The notes under the pieces are model-generated. The model did no database searches, was not told the DNA's origin, and was given only the letters and a program-made list of their open reading frames with translations. From NCBI GenBank assembly GCA_963766765.1, contig CAVYBR010000004.1, positions 124,001-188,000 on the forward strand: a DNA stretch of 64,000 bases. Direction: 5' to 3'. Source of the stretch: JACCQS01 sp963766765 (GTDB taxonomy: Bacteria; Actinomycetota; Actinomycetes; Mycobacteriales; Geodermatophilaceae). Positions 44,140-53,912 of this stretch are shown piece by piece; position 1 is the stretch's first letter, and each line of letters begins with the position of its first letter. The translations under genes and the position numbers were made by a program.

Positions 44140-44296
44140 GACCAGACTCCTGCTCAGGGCAGGAACCTCGCCAGATTAGTCGCGGCCGTGTGATGCCCGT
44201 GTTGTGACGTGGTGCAGGTCGAGGTCGAGCGGTCCGGCGGTCGCTGGTGTGGAACGAGCCGCAAGGGCGGTGACCGGCTCTGGCAGGCTGGGCCTT

Positions 44297-45121
44297 GTGC
44301 AGATACCCGTCGGTGAGCTGACCTTCGAGGTGATCGTCGACGGCCCGGAGGATGGGCGTCCGGTGCTGCTTCTGCACGGATTCCCGGAGACCGGACGCAG
44401 CTGGGATGCCGTACGCGCGGCTCTGGTTCGGGCCGGACATCGCGTGATCGTGCCGGATCAGCGCGGCTACTCCCCCGGTGCGCGACCGGTCGGGGTGGCG
44501 GCGTACGGGATGCGGGAGATCGTCGGCGACGCGACCGGTTTCCTGGATGCGTTGGGGGTGTCCTCGGTCGACGTGGTCGGACATGACTGGGGGGCGAATG
44601 TGGCCTGGTGCCTCGCCACGTGGCATCCGGAGCGGGTCCGCTCCCTGACCGCCGTGTCGGTGCCCCATCCGCTTGCCTTTTCCTGGGCGTTCCGCAACGA
44701 CGCCGACCAGCAGGAGCGCTCCTCCTATATCCGCCTGTTCTGGCAAGAAGGCAAGGCAGAGCAGGTCCTGCTCGATGACGATGCGAAGCGGCTCCGGACG
44801 ATGCTGGCGGGTCTGCCCGAAGCTGCCGTCAACCAGTACGTGTCGGTGCTGTCCCAGCCGGGGGCTCTGACGGCAGCGCTGAACTGGTACCGGGCGATGC
44901 GTCGGTTGGATCCCACCGACCTGCCGCCGGTCACCGTGCCCGCGACCTACGTCTGGAGCACCCAGGACATGGCGATCGGGCAGGCGGCGGCCCAGAAGTG
45001 CGGCGAGTTCCTCGATTCGACGTTCCAGTTCGTCATTCTCGACGGCGTTTCGCACTGGATTCCCGAGCATGCCCCGGATCAGCTGACCGCAGCCATCCTC
45101 GACCAGATGGCAGCAACGTGA
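44297..45121 (+). CDS. Epoxide hydrolase-like alpha/beta hydrolase
   Basis: The 274-residue protein has HGFPET (oxyanion), nucleophile aspartate in GHDWGA, and histidine in SHWIPEHAP. Asp in place of Ser marks the epoxide hydrolase/haloalkane dehalogenase branch. Residues RGYSPGARP after strand 4 are typical of epoxide hydrolases. The start is a GTG at 44297; the nominal frame from 44204 adds an unlikely Arg-rich N-terminus. The stop overlaps the GNAT gene by 4 bases. Confidence 0.87.
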   Translation: MQIPVGELTFEVIVDGPEDGRPVLLLHGFPETGRSWDAVRAALVRAGHRVIVPDQRGYSPGARPVGVAAYGMREIVGDATGFLDALGVSSVDVVGHDWGANVAWCLATWHPERVRSLTAVSVPHPLAFSWAFRNDADQQERSSYIRLFWQEGKAEQVLLDDDAKRLRTMLAGLPEAAVNQYVSVLSQPGALTAALNWYRAMRRLDPTDLPPVTVPATYVWSTQDMAIGQAAAQKCGEFLDSTFQFVILDGVSHWIPEHAPDQLTAAILDQMAAT

Positions 45122-45702
45122 ACCACCCCGCCGGCGGTTTGCCAGCAAACCGCCAAGACCTGCGGGCTCAGGTCCGGGTCGCTGAGCCGGCCGACGCCGC
45201 TGCGCTTGGTCGCGTGCACGTACGGGCCTGGCAGGCCACCTACCGCGGGATCATGCCCGATGAGTTCCTCGACGGGCTCGACCCGGACGAACGCGGAAAG
45301 ATGTGGGCCCGGTTCCTCGGGTCGCCGCCGACCGGCTCGAGGCTGGTCATCTGCGCTGAGCCCGGAGCAGACCCGGTGGGATTCGCACTTGTCGGCCCGG
45401 CCCGCGACGGCTCTGGTGACGTTGCCGAGCAACCCGGGCTCGGTCAGCTGTACGCCATCAACCTCGATCCGGACGCGTGGGGACTCGGATTGGGGCGCGC
45501 CCTCCTGGCGGCTGCCACAACGGAACTGAGCCGACTCGGATTTCACGAGGCGATCCTGTGGGTGGCCACCGGCAACACCCGCGCGCGCAGGTTCTATGAA
45601 GTGGCCGGGTGGCAGGCGGACGGCGCCCAGCAGCAGGAAGATTCCCTCGGTCCCATGGTCAAGGAAGCGCGATACCGGCGGTCCCTGGACAGCCCGGTCT
45701 GA
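45118..45702 (+). CDS. GNAT-family N-acetyltransferase
   Basis: A 194-residue acetyltransferase. The acetyl-CoA loop reads GLGLGRALL (Q/RxxGxG/A type, here WGLGLGRA) after LYAINLDPDAWG, and the C-terminal part has NTRARRFYEVAGWQ. The family transfers acetyl groups to amines; the substrate is unknown. The GTG start overlaps the epoxide hydrolase stop, suggesting a coupled pair. Confidence 0.87.
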   Translation: MNHPAGGLPANRQDLRAQVRVAEPADAAALGRVHVRAWQATYRGIMPDEFLDGLDPDERGKMWARFLGSPPTGSRLVICAEPGADPVGFALVGPARDGSGDVAEQPGLGQLYAINLDPDAWGLGLGRALLAAATTELSRLGFHEAILWVATGNTRARRFYEVAGWQADGAQQQEDSLGPMVKEARYRRSLDSPV

Positions 45703-45738
45703 GCAACCCGTTCATTCGTCCATTCGAGGAGGGCCCAC

Positions 45739-46962
45739 ATGCCAAAGCAGGTCGCCGAGACCATCGCGATCACCGGCGGATATGTCGTACCCGTCTCGGG
45801 CCCGCCGATCGAGAACGGGACCGTCTTGCTGACCGACGCCACGATTGTGGCGGTCGGTGCAAAGGTGAAGATTCCGCGGCGGGCCAGGGTCGTCGACGCC
45901 TCGGGCAGGTGGGTGCTGCCCGGCTTCGTGGAGTCACACGCACACATGGGCGTGCACGAGGAGGCCGAGGGCTGGGCCGGCCAGGACACCAACGAGATGA
46001 CCGACCCGAACGGCGCGCGCCTGCGTGCCCTCGACGCGATCAACCCTGCCGAGGAAGGCTTCCGCGACGCCCTCACCGGGGGCGTGACCACCGCGGTGAT
46101 CAAGCCCGGATCCGGCAATCCCATCGGCGGACAGACAGTGGCGCTCAAGTGCTGGGGCCGGATCGTCGACGAGATGCTGCTCAAGCAGCCCGTGAGCGTG
46201 AAGAGCGCGTTGGGCGAGAACCCCAAGCGCGTCTACGGCGAACAGAAGAAGACTCCGTCGACCCGGCTCGGCGTCGCCGCGATCATCCGCGACGCCTTCA
46301 CCAAGGCCGAGGACTACCGGGACAAGCGGGCTGCCGCGCAGCGGAAGAAGGAGCCATTCGACCGCGATCTCACGTCGGAAATCTTGGTCCGCGTCCTGGA
46401 CCGGGAGATTCCTTGGTGCCAACACGTCCACCGTGCCGACGACATCGCCACCGCGATCCGATTGGCCGAGGAGTTCGGCTACCGACTGGTCATCAACCAT
46501 GGGACTGAGGGCTACCTGGTGGCCGATGTCATTGCCGCCAAGAACATTCCGGTCATCATCGGCCCGTTGTTCACCAGCCGCAGCAAGGTCGAACTCAGGC
46601 AACGTTCGCTGCGCAATCCAGGTCTGCTCGCCCAAGCAGGCGTTCAGATCGCCATCACCACCGACCATCCGGTCGTACCGATTCACTTCCTGGTGCATCA
46701 GGCGACGCTGGCCGTGAAGGAGGGACTGGACCGAGACGAGGCATTGCGCTCGTTGACGATCAACCCGGCCCAGATGCTCGGGTTGGATGATCGGGTCGGC
46801 TCGCTGGCTCCGGGTCTGGACGCCGATGTCGTCATCTGGTCCGGAGATCCATTGGACGTGATGTCGCGGGCCCTGCACGTCTATATCGGCGGCCGCGAGG
46901 TCTACGCCTGGGACGAGGATCGCGGCGTGGGGCAGGTCGCCGATCCGTACGCGCAACCCTGA
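45739..46962 (+). CDS. Amidohydrolase (imidazolonepropionase-like)
   Basis: The 407-residue enzyme has the amidohydrolase-superfamily metal site: HAH in VESHAHMGVH, a carboxylated-lysine candidate in VIKPGSGN, histidines in CQHVH and INHGTEG, and the aspartate in ITTDHP. The C-terminal beta sandwich is GSLAPGLDADVVIWSG. It resembles imidazolonepropionase-like hydrolases of unknown substrate. GAGGAGGG precedes the ATG. It is downstream of the GNAT gene in the same run. Confidence 0.87.
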   Translation: MPKQVAETIAITGGYVVPVSGPPIENGTVLLTDATIVAVGAKVKIPRRARVVDASGRWVLPGFVESHAHMGVHEEAEGWAGQDTNEMTDPNGARLRALDAINPAEEGFRDALTGGVTTAVIKPGSGNPIGGQTVALKCWGRIVDEMLLKQPVSVKSALGENPKRVYGEQKKTPSTRLGVAAIIRDAFTKAEDYRDKRAAAQRKKEPFDRDLTSEILVRVLDREIPWCQHVHRADDIATAIRLAEEFGYRLVINHGTEGYLVADVIAAKNIPVIIGPLFTSRSKVELRQRSLRNPGLLAQAGVQIAITTDHPVVPIHFLVHQATLAVKEGLDRDEALRSLTINPAQMLGLDDRVGSLAPGLDADVVIWSGDPLDVMSRALHVYIGGREVYAWDEDRGVGQVADPYAQP

Positions 46963-46979
46963 CTGTCTACCCTCGACCG

Positions 46980-49124
46980 GTGCCCGGACCGCCGCCCGCC
47001 GCGCCGACGATTCCGCCGGTAGCCGACCTGCTCGCTACAGCTGTGGCAGCCATCGACGGCACGCCCCGAGCCGGCCAGCAGCAGATGGCCGACGCCGTCG
47101 AGTCGGCCATGGAAACCGGCGAGCACCTCCTGGTCCAGGCGGGGACCGGAACCGGCAAGTCGCTCGCCTACCTCGTTCCCGGTCTGCGGCACGCGGTGCG
47201 CAACCGCGAACCCGTGGTGGTCTCCACCGCGACACTCGCGCTGCAGGCCCAGATCGTCGGCCGGGACCTCCCGGTGCTCATCGACGCGCTCGAGCCACAG
47301 CTGGGCCGACGACCGTCGGTCGCGCTGGTCAAAGGCCGCGCGCACTATGCATGTCGGCACAAATTGGAAGGCGGGTATCCGGCCGACGAGCCGACGCTGT
47401 TCGACGCCGGATCGAGCAGTGCCCCGAGTTCCGCGCTGGGCGCTGCTGTCGTCCGCCTGCGGGAGTGGGTCGAGTCCTCGACGACCGGGGACCGCTCCGA
47501 GCTCGTGCCGGGCGTGCCCGACCGGGCCTGGCGGCAGATCTCGGTCACCGCCCACGAGTGTCTGGGTGGCCAGCGTTGCCCGCAGGCGGCAACCTGCTTC
47601 AGCGAACTGTCCAGAGCCCGGGCGCGCGAGTCGGACATCGTGGTCACCAATCACGCCTTTCTCGCCATCGATGCCTTCGAGGGCCGGGCCATGCTGCCTG
47701 AGCATGAGGTGGTGATCATCGACGAGGCCCACGAACTCGCCGATCGAGTCACCGGCGTCATCTCTGACCAGCTCAGCGCTGTATCGGTGTCAGCCGCGGC
47801 CGCAGCCGCTGCGCGGCACGCGGAAGTGGACTCCGATCGGCTCTCTGATGCGGCCGCCGATCTCGCCGCCGCTCTCGAGGAGCTCGAGGCAGGTCGCTTC
47901 GCGGATGTGCTTCCCGAGGCGCTGCACCAAGCAGTGGCCGCCGTACGGGACTCCGCCCGCGAAGCCCTCACATCGTTGCCGGCCTCGGTCGCACTCCTGG
48001 AGGACGGTGGCGGCCAGGGCGCGCAGCAACTCGCCCGTGGCGCGCTGTCCGAAATCTTCGACGTCGCCGAACGGCTGACCAAGGAGTCGGACCAGGACGT
48101 CTCCTGGCTGACCGTGTCCGACTACGGACCCGGTGCGCCCCGGCGGACCTTGCAGGTCGCCCCGCTTTCGGTGGCCGAGATGCTGCGTGAGCGGCTGTTC
48201 ACCGAGCGGACCGTCATCCTGACGTCAGCGACGCTGACGGTCGGGGGCACCTTCGATGCGACCGCGGAGGCACTCGGCCTGGCCGGGACCGGCGCCCCTT
48301 CCTGGCAAGGGCGCGACGTCGGCAGTCCGTTCGACTACCCGAAGCAGGGCATCGTGTACGTTGCGAAGCACCTGCCGCCGCCGGGCAGGGACGGTTTGGG
48401 GCCGCCCGGTTTGGACGAGATCGCTGCGCTGGTCGAGGCGGCCGGTGGACGGACGCTGGGCTTGTTCTCCTCCCGCAGGGCTGCCGAGGCGGCCGCCGAG
48501 GCGATGCGCGAGCGGCTCGACTTCCCTGTCCTGTGTCAAGGCGACGACGCCACCCCTACCTTGATGGCCGCCTTCGCGGCGGAGGCGAGGACCTGCCTGT
48601 TCGGAACGCTCTCGCTCTGGCAGGGAGTAGACGTACCGGGGCCTACGTGCCAACTCGTCCTGATCGATCGGATTCCGTTCCCGCGCCCCGATGACCCGTT
48701 GATGTCAGCCCGCGCGACAGCAGTGACCCGGGCCGGTGGGAACGGGTTCATGGCCGTGTCGGCCAGCCATGCCGCGTTGCTGCTCGCACAGGGATCCGGG
48801 CGCCTCATCCGGACCGCTAGCGACCGCGGCGTCGTCGCCGTACTCGACTCCCGACTGGCCACCGCTCGTTACGCCGGCTACCTCCGCGCCTCGATGCCAC
48901 CACTGTGGCCGACCACCGACCGCGACGTGGTCCTGGCGGCGTTGCGCCGGTTGGACGCCGCCGCGCAGAGCCAGGGGAATGCTCCGCCTCCCGGTACGGA
49001 TCCGGTTGCCGTTGCCGTGCAAGCAGTCGCCGCTTCGCCCGAGTCGATGACAGCGCCGGGTCCACCCAACGACACTGATCGCCGTGATGCCGATCGCGAC
49101 GGTCCGGCTCTTCGGTCCTTTTGA
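46980..49124 (+). CDS. DinG/XPD-family ATP-dependent DNA helicase
   Basis: A 714-residue SF2 helicase. Walker A is AGTGTGKS (near residue 57), Walker B DEAH (IIDEAHELAD), and the C-terminal motif VI is QGSGRLIRT. Four cysteines between motifs I and II (HYAC, HECLGGQRC and ATC) are spaced for a 4Fe-4S cluster, as in DinG/XPD. It probably resolves forked or R-loop DNA. The start is a GTG at 46980. Its last 41 bases overlap the BTAD regulator start. Confidence 0.9.
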   Translation: MPGPPPAAPTIPPVADLLATAVAAIDGTPRAGQQQMADAVESAMETGEHLLVQAGTGTGKSLAYLVPGLRHAVRNREPVVVSTATLALQAQIVGRDLPVLIDALEPQLGRRPSVALVKGRAHYACRHKLEGGYPADEPTLFDAGSSSAPSSALGAAVVRLREWVESSTTGDRSELVPGVPDRAWRQISVTAHECLGGQRCPQAATCFSELSRARARESDIVVTNHAFLAIDAFEGRAMLPEHEVVIIDEAHELADRVTGVISDQLSAVSVSAAAAAAARHAEVDSDRLSDAAADLAAALEELEAGRFADVLPEALHQAVAAVRDSAREALTSLPASVALLEDGGGQGAQQLARGALSEIFDVAERLTKESDQDVSWLTVSDYGPGAPRRTLQVAPLSVAEMLRERLFTERTVILTSATLTVGGTFDATAEALGLAGTGAPSWQGRDVGSPFDYPKQGIVYVAKHLPPPGRDGLGPPGLDEIAALVEAAGGRTLGLFSSRRAAEAAAEAMRERLDFPVLCQGDDATPTLMAAFAAEARTCLFGTLSLWQGVDVPGPTCQLVLIDRIPFPRPDDPLMSARATAVTRAGGNGFMAVSASHAALLLAQGSGRLIRTASDRGVVAVLDSRLATARYAGYLRASMPPLWPTTDRDVVLAALRRLDAAAQSQGNAPPPGTDPVAVAVQAVAASPESMTAPGPPNDTDRRDADRDGPALRSF

Positions 49125-52086
49125 TTTCAGGCTCGGCAGCGAGTTGGCGCCGCCGCTGGACTCCGGACGGGCGGAATCGCTGCTTGCCTACCTGCTGCTG
49201 CATCGCGACTCCCCTACACCGCGACAGCGGCTGGCTTTCCTGCTCTGGCCTGACTCGACCGAGGCGCAGGCACAGACCAACCTGCGCCATGTCCTGCACA
49301 CTCTGCGGCGGCGACTGCCCGACGCTGACCGTTATCTCGACATCAGAGCCCGCACCCTGCGCTGGCGGCCAGAGTCCGGGTACTGGCTGGACGTGGCCGC
49401 GTTCGAGCTACTCCTCAACCCCGCTGAACCCGACCTGGCGGCCGGCCCGCTCGCTGAGAGCGGTGTCGATCGACGGCTGGCTGCGCTACGGCAAGCAGTG
49501 CGCATCTACAGCGGGGATCTGCTCGAGGGTTGCTACGACGAATGGCTGATCAGCGACCGAGACCGGTTGCGACAGATGCTGGTCGAGGCCCTTGCCGAAC
49601 TTGCCGACCTTTGCGCGGCCCGCAGGGAGTTGAGCGAGGCGATCTCCCATGCTGAGCGGCTCGTACGCGTTGACCCGCTGCGCGAGCAGGCCTACCTGCA
49701 ACTCATGCGGCTGCACGACGCGCGAGGCGATCGGGCAGCGGCCATCCGCGTCTACCACATCTGCAGCTCGACAATGGAGCGCGAGTTGGGCGTCGAGCCG
49801 TCCGGGCCGACCCAGGCGGCATATGAGGCACTCCTGCCGCGCCAACCCGACATCCCACCAGCCGCACCGCCCCGAACCGTTGGCCCGCCGCTGGTGGGGC
49901 GCGCTCCGGAGCGGGCCCGGCTGGCTGCGACGTGGCAGTCCGCGGAATCCGGACAGACGCAATTCGTCGTGGTCAGCGGCGAGCCCGGCGTCGGCAAGAC
50001 CCGGCTGGTCGAAGAACTTCGCGCGTGGGCCGCGCGGCGCGGGGCCGAGTCAGCCGAAGCTCGCTGTTATCCGGCGGAGGGTCGACTTGCGTACGGCCCC
50101 GTCGTCACCTGGTTGCGCTCCGAGGTGGTACGACCTCGGCTGCCACGTCTCGACCGAGCCCAGCTCACCGAGATCGCCCGCTTGCTTCCTGAGCTGCTCG
50201 TCGAGAACCCCGACCTCGAATCGCCCGCCCCGTTGCCCGAGAGCGAGCAGCGTCATCGGCTCTTCGACGCCGTTTCGGCAGCCATCGCGCTGGCCGGGAG
50301 CCCGCTGCTGCTGGCCGTAGACGACCTGCACCACGGTGATCAAGAGACCTGCCAGCTACTGCACTACCTGCTGCGGGTGCGGCCAGCGGCCCGACTGATG
50401 GTGGTGGCCACGGCGCGGAGCGCGGAAATCGACGATCAGCCTATGCATGACCTGATCACCGTTCTGCGGGCAAGGCAGGGACTCACGGAGATCGAACTCA
50501 GCGCATTGAGTCGCAGCGAAACCGCCGCGTTGGCAGGGCGGCTCGCCAAAGCTGCGCTGAGTTCGGTCGACGCACGGCTTCTCTACCGCGAGACGGAGGG
50601 CAACCCGCTGTTCGTGGTCGAAGCCGTGCGGGCAGGCTGGAAGACGGGGCAATCGCTGACTCCGCGCGTACAGGCGGTGATCGAGGCACGCCTCGATCAG
50701 CTCAGCCGGCCGGCCCAGGATCTGGTGGGCGCGGCGGCAGCCGTCGGGCGTACGTTCAGCGTCGATCTCCTCGCCACGGTCACCGATGTGGACGAGATCA
50801 CCCTGGTTCGAAACCTGGACGAGCTGTGGCGGCGCCGGATCGTGCGCGAGCAGGGGCGCGACGCCTTCGGCGACAGCTACGACTTCACCCACGACAAGAT
50901 CCGTGAGGTCGCCTACCTCGCTGTCGGACCGGCCAGACGACGACTCCTGCACGCGCGGCTCGCCCCTGCCCTGGAGCAGCGGCACGCCGCCGACCCAGGG
51001 CCGGTGAGTGCCGAGATCGCAGCGCACTACGAGCACGCCGGTGCGGTCGAGCCGGCCATTTCTTGGTACCGCCGGGCTGCCGAATCTGCCCAGCTCCTAC
51101 ACGCGAACACCGAGGCAGTCCGGATGCTGGCGCGAGCGCTGGAACTCATTCCGACACTGCCCGCGTCCGGTGCCCGCGACAGGGCGGAGTTGCAGGTACG
51201 CACAGCACTACTGGCCCCGTTGATCTCGATCGAGGCGTACGTGTCACCGGGGGTATCAGCGACTCAGGAGCGGGCCGTCGAGCTGGCCCAGGCACTTGGC
51301 GTCTCGCCAACGCCCCCGCTGCTGCGATCGCTGGCGATGAGCGCGCTGACGAGGTCGGACTTCGCCGCAGCAACGGAGTTCGGCGAACAACTCCGACAGG
51401 CTGGGGAGCGCGAGAGGGATGACGTTCTCGTCGTAGAGGCCGCCTACGTGTTGGGGATCGCCTCGTTCTGGCAAGCCGAGTTCGAAGACGCTCGGCGGTT
51501 CTTCGAGCTGGCTGTTGAGCGCTACCTGCCCGAGCGTCGCCTTGCCCACCTCCTGCACTACGGCCAGGACCCGAGAGTGGTCTGTCAGACCCGGCTGGGA
51601 AACACCCTGTGGCATCTTGGCTTGGCCGACGAGGCGCGCTCCGCGATGGCGGCCGGGCTCGCCTGGGCCGATGAGATCAAGCATCCGTTCAGCCGCGGCG
51701 CGGCTCTGACCTTCGCGGCACTGCTCGCCATCGATATGGGCGACGAAGCCGGGGTGCGCCGTTACGCCGCCGAGCTCGCCGACGCACAGGAATTGCTGCA
51801 TCTGCGAAATGCCGTCGTGTTCGACGGGTACCTCGCCGTCCTGGACGGCAACACCGACGCTGGTCTCACCGCGATCCGCGGCGCGATCGAGCAGGCCGCA
51901 GGCAGCGCGTCGGTACCTGGGCACCTGGCCGTCCTCTGCCGGGTCCTGCTTGCGGCCTGCGTCGCGTCCGGCGATGCAGCGGCGGCGGTCGATGCGGCGG
52001 ACCGGCTACTCGGCATGCGCGGGGCCGCATGCGTCTGGGCGGCCGTGGCCCGCCGCGTACGAGTGCAGTTCGGACTGCCGGGCTGA
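49084..52086 (+). CDS. BTAD/AAA-ATPase transcriptional regulator, intact paralogue
   Basis: The 1000-residue protein has an N-terminal winged helix (LFGPFDF, LLAYLLLHR, LLWPD, NLRHVLHTLRR), a BTAD domain (about 105-250; GDLLEGCYDEW, ERELGVEPSG), an AAA/NACHT-like ATPase with Walker A GEPGVGKT at 299-306 and Walker B LLLAVDDLHH near 404-414, and a C-terminal TPR-like half. It is the intact counterpart of the frameshifted gene at 5804-8898. A nearly identical domain order and a linked FAD oxidase indicate a duplicated module. GTG 49084 and ATG 49087 are alternative starts. Confidence 0.9.
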   Translation: MMPIATVRLFGPFDFRLGSELAPPLDSGRAESLLAYLLLHRDSPTPRQRLAFLLWPDSTEAQAQTNLRHVLHTLRRRLPDADRYLDIRARTLRWRPESGYWLDVAAFELLLNPAEPDLAAGPLAESGVDRRLAALRQAVRIYSGDLLEGCYDEWLISDRDRLRQMLVEALAELADLCAARRELSEAISHAERLVRVDPLREQAYLQLMRLHDARGDRAAAIRVYHICSSTMERELGVEPSGPTQAAYEALLPRQPDIPPAAPPRTVGPPLVGRAPERARLAATWQSAESGQTQFVVVSGEPGVGKTRLVEELRAWAARRGAESAEARCYPAEGRLAYGPVVTWLRSEVVRPRLPRLDRAQLTEIARLLPELLVENPDLESPAPLPESEQRHRLFDAVSAAIALAGSPLLLAVDDLHHGDQETCQLLHYLLRVRPAARLMVVATARSAEIDDQPMHDLITVLRARQGLTEIELSALSRSETAALAGRLAKAALSSVDARLLYRETEGNPLFVVEAVRAGWKTGQSLTPRVQAVIEARLDQLSRPAQDLVGAAAAVGRTFSVDLLATVTDVDEITLVRNLDELWRRRIVREQGRDAFGDSYDFTHDKIREVAYLAVGPARRRLLHARLAPALEQRHAADPGPVSAEIAAHYEHAGAVEPAISWYRRAAESAQLLHANTEAVRMLARALELIPTLPASGARDRAELQVRTALLAPLISIEAYVSPGVSATQERAVELAQALGVSPTPPLLRSLAMSALTRSDFAAATEFGEQLRQAGERERDDVLVVEAAYVLGIASFWQAEFEDARRFFELAVERYLPERRLAHLLHYGQDPRVVCQTRLGNTLWHLGLADEARSAMAAGLAWADEIKHPFSRGAALTFAALLAIDMGDEAGVRRYAAELADAQELLHLRNAVVFDGYLAVLDGNTDAGLTAIRGAIEQAAGSASVPGHLAVLCRVLLAACVASGDAAAAVDAADRLLGMRGAACVWAAVARRVRVQFGLPG

Positions 52087-52153
52087 GGAACGCCCGCGGA
52101 ACGCCCCGTCTTGCAACCTGCACCCGACAACCGACATCGGCGGGAGGGTTCCC

Positions 52154-53533
52154 ATGATCGACAAGTTGCGAGAAGAGTTCCAAGGTGTGCTGCTGCAACC
52201 CGGCGCGGAGGGCTACGACGCCGCACGCTCGGTCTGGAACGGCGCTATCGACCGGCGTCCAGCTCTGATCGCGCGGTGCGAGTCGCCGGCCGACGTCGCG
52301 GCCGCGCTGGCCCACGCGCAGCGGGCCGGGCTCGAGATCGGGGTGCGCGGCGGCGGGCACTCGTATGGAGGTGCTGCGGTCCCCGAGGGCGGGCTGATGA
52401 TCGACCTGAGCAGGCTCAACGACGTGGCGGTGGATCCCGTCTCGCGGCGGGCCCGCTGTGGTGGCGGCGCGACTCTGGCCGACCTCGATGCCGCAACCGC
52501 GGTTCATGGGTTGGCCGTGACCGGTGGAATGATCAGTCATACCGGCGTTGGGGGGCTGACCCTCGGTGGCGGCATGGGATGGCTGACCCGCAGGTGCGGG
52601 CTGACCGTGGACAACCTCCTGTCCGCTCAAGTTGTGCTTGCTGACGGCAGTTTCGTGCACGCATCTGCCGATTCACACTCCGACCTGCTCTGGGCATTGA
52701 AGGGTGGCGGCGGCAACTTCGGTGTGGTCACCGAGTTCGAGTTCCAGCTGCACCCGGTCGGCCCGATCGTGCATCTCGGGTTGATGTTCTGGGAGCTCGG
52801 GCGAAGTGCGGCGGCCCTGCGGGTGGCTCGCGACGTGGTCGACGCACTTCCTCGCGAGGCGGGCGGCATGATCGTCGTGCTGAACGCCCCGCCGGAGCCA
52901 TTCGTCCCGGAAGAGCATCGCTTCGCCCCGGGTATCGCCCTAGTGGTCGTCGGTCTCTCGACGCCCGAGGAACATGAGTCGTTGCTCGCGCCGGCGCGGG
53001 ATGCCTTGGCGCCACTGTTCGAGTTCAGCACGCCGATGCCGTACACCGCCGTGCAGCAGATGCTGGACGGATCCGCTCCGTGGGGCATCCAGGCGTATGG
53101 CAAGTCGATCTATCTGGACGAGTTCTCCGACGAAGCCATTGACGCGCTCGCGCGGCTGCTGCCCGGCAAGACCTCACCGATGAGCATCCTCCCGATCTTC
53201 CCGCTGGGCGGCGCGTTCACCGACGTCAGCGACCAGGACACGGCGTTCGGGGGTAGCCGCTGCGCCCGGTTCGCCGTCAACATGGACGCGGCCTCCCCTG
53301 ATCCGGGCACCATGGCAATGGATCGGGAATGGGTGGCCTCGCTCTGGGATGCGCTGCGACCCTTCGCCGCGAACTCGGGCAGTTACGTCAACTTCATGAC
53401 CGAGTACGAAGAGGATCGGGTCCGCGCCGCGTACGGGCCGGCGAAGTACGACCGACTTGCCCGCATCAAGTCGGACTACGACCCCGGCAACATCTTTCAT
53501 CGCAACGCGAACATCAGGCCGGCGCGGGACTGA
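52154..53533 (+). CDS. FAD-binding oxidoreductase, BBE/6-HDNO-like, paralogue
   Basis: A 459-residue PCMH/VAO flavoprotein with RGGGHSYGG (His69, covalent FAD site), ISHTGVGGLTLGGG and the BBE ending NIFHRNANIRPA. As in the 9003-10427 enzyme, the second covalent cysteine is absent. The start at ATG 52154 follows GGGAGG. It lies directly after the intact BTAD regulator and is probably its regulated target. The phrases ISHTGVGGL resemble 6-hydroxy-D-nicotine oxidase; the substrate is unknown. Confidence 0.9.
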   Translation: MIDKLREEFQGVLLQPGAEGYDAARSVWNGAIDRRPALIARCESPADVAAALAHAQRAGLEIGVRGGGHSYGGAAVPEGGLMIDLSRLNDVAVDPVSRRARCGGGATLADLDAATAVHGLAVTGGMISHTGVGGLTLGGGMGWLTRRCGLTVDNLLSAQVVLADGSFVHASADSHSDLLWALKGGGGNFGVVTEFEFQLHPVGPIVHLGLMFWELGRSAAALRVARDVVDALPREAGGMIVVLNAPPEPFVPEEHRFAPGIALVVVGLSTPEEHESLLAPARDALAPLFEFSTPMPYTAVQQMLDGSAPWGIQAYGKSIYLDEFSDEAIDALARLLPGKTSPMSILPIFPLGGAFTDVSDQDTAFGGSRCARFAVNMDAASPDPGTMAMDREWVASLWDALRPFAANSGSYVNFMTEYEEDRVRAAYGPAKYDRLARIKSDYDPGNIFHRNANIRPARD

Positions 53534-53572
53534 GCCAAGCGCCCGGCCAGCGCGAGCAGATGCACGGCAGTC

Positions 53573-53806
53573 TCAGCTGCGCCTTCCGCGAGTCAGATCG
53601 TCGAGAACCAACGCAAGGCCGATCCCCAGCATCCAGGCATCTCTGCTCACGCCGATTCCGGCTTGGGTCGGCCAGATGCTTCCGGGCTTGTGCAGTGCGG
53701 GTGTGCGGAGGTACAACGCGACCAGCGCGCCAGAGAACCCCGTCAGTGCGCCGCCAGTGACGATGCGGGCGGGAATGCTGGGAACGGAGGGAAGTCTTAA
53801 TGGCAT
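53573..53806 (-). CDS. Small membrane protein (77 residues), tentative
   Basis: The frame from ATG 53806 encodes two hydrophobic segments (about residues 14-33 and 57-69, WMLGIGLALVLDDL) and a basic end. No ribosome site is evident and no family is recognised. The region would otherwise be a 380-bp gap between the FAD oxidase and the next membrane-protein gene. The longer frame upstream to 54265 is antisense to that gene and is ignored. Confidence 0.4.
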   Translation of the reverse strand: MPLRLPSVPSIPARIVTGGALTGFSGALVALYLRTPALHKPGSIWPTQAGIGVSRDAWMLGIGLALVLDDLTRGRRS

Positions 53807-53912
53807 CACGCAAAGCCACGCCGACCGGCGGGCAATGCCACCCGGGCCAACCACCTCAGGAAATAGTTGCACCGCCCTTCGGTCATCCGATCGCCTGGAC
53901 AAAGGAGCGCGC

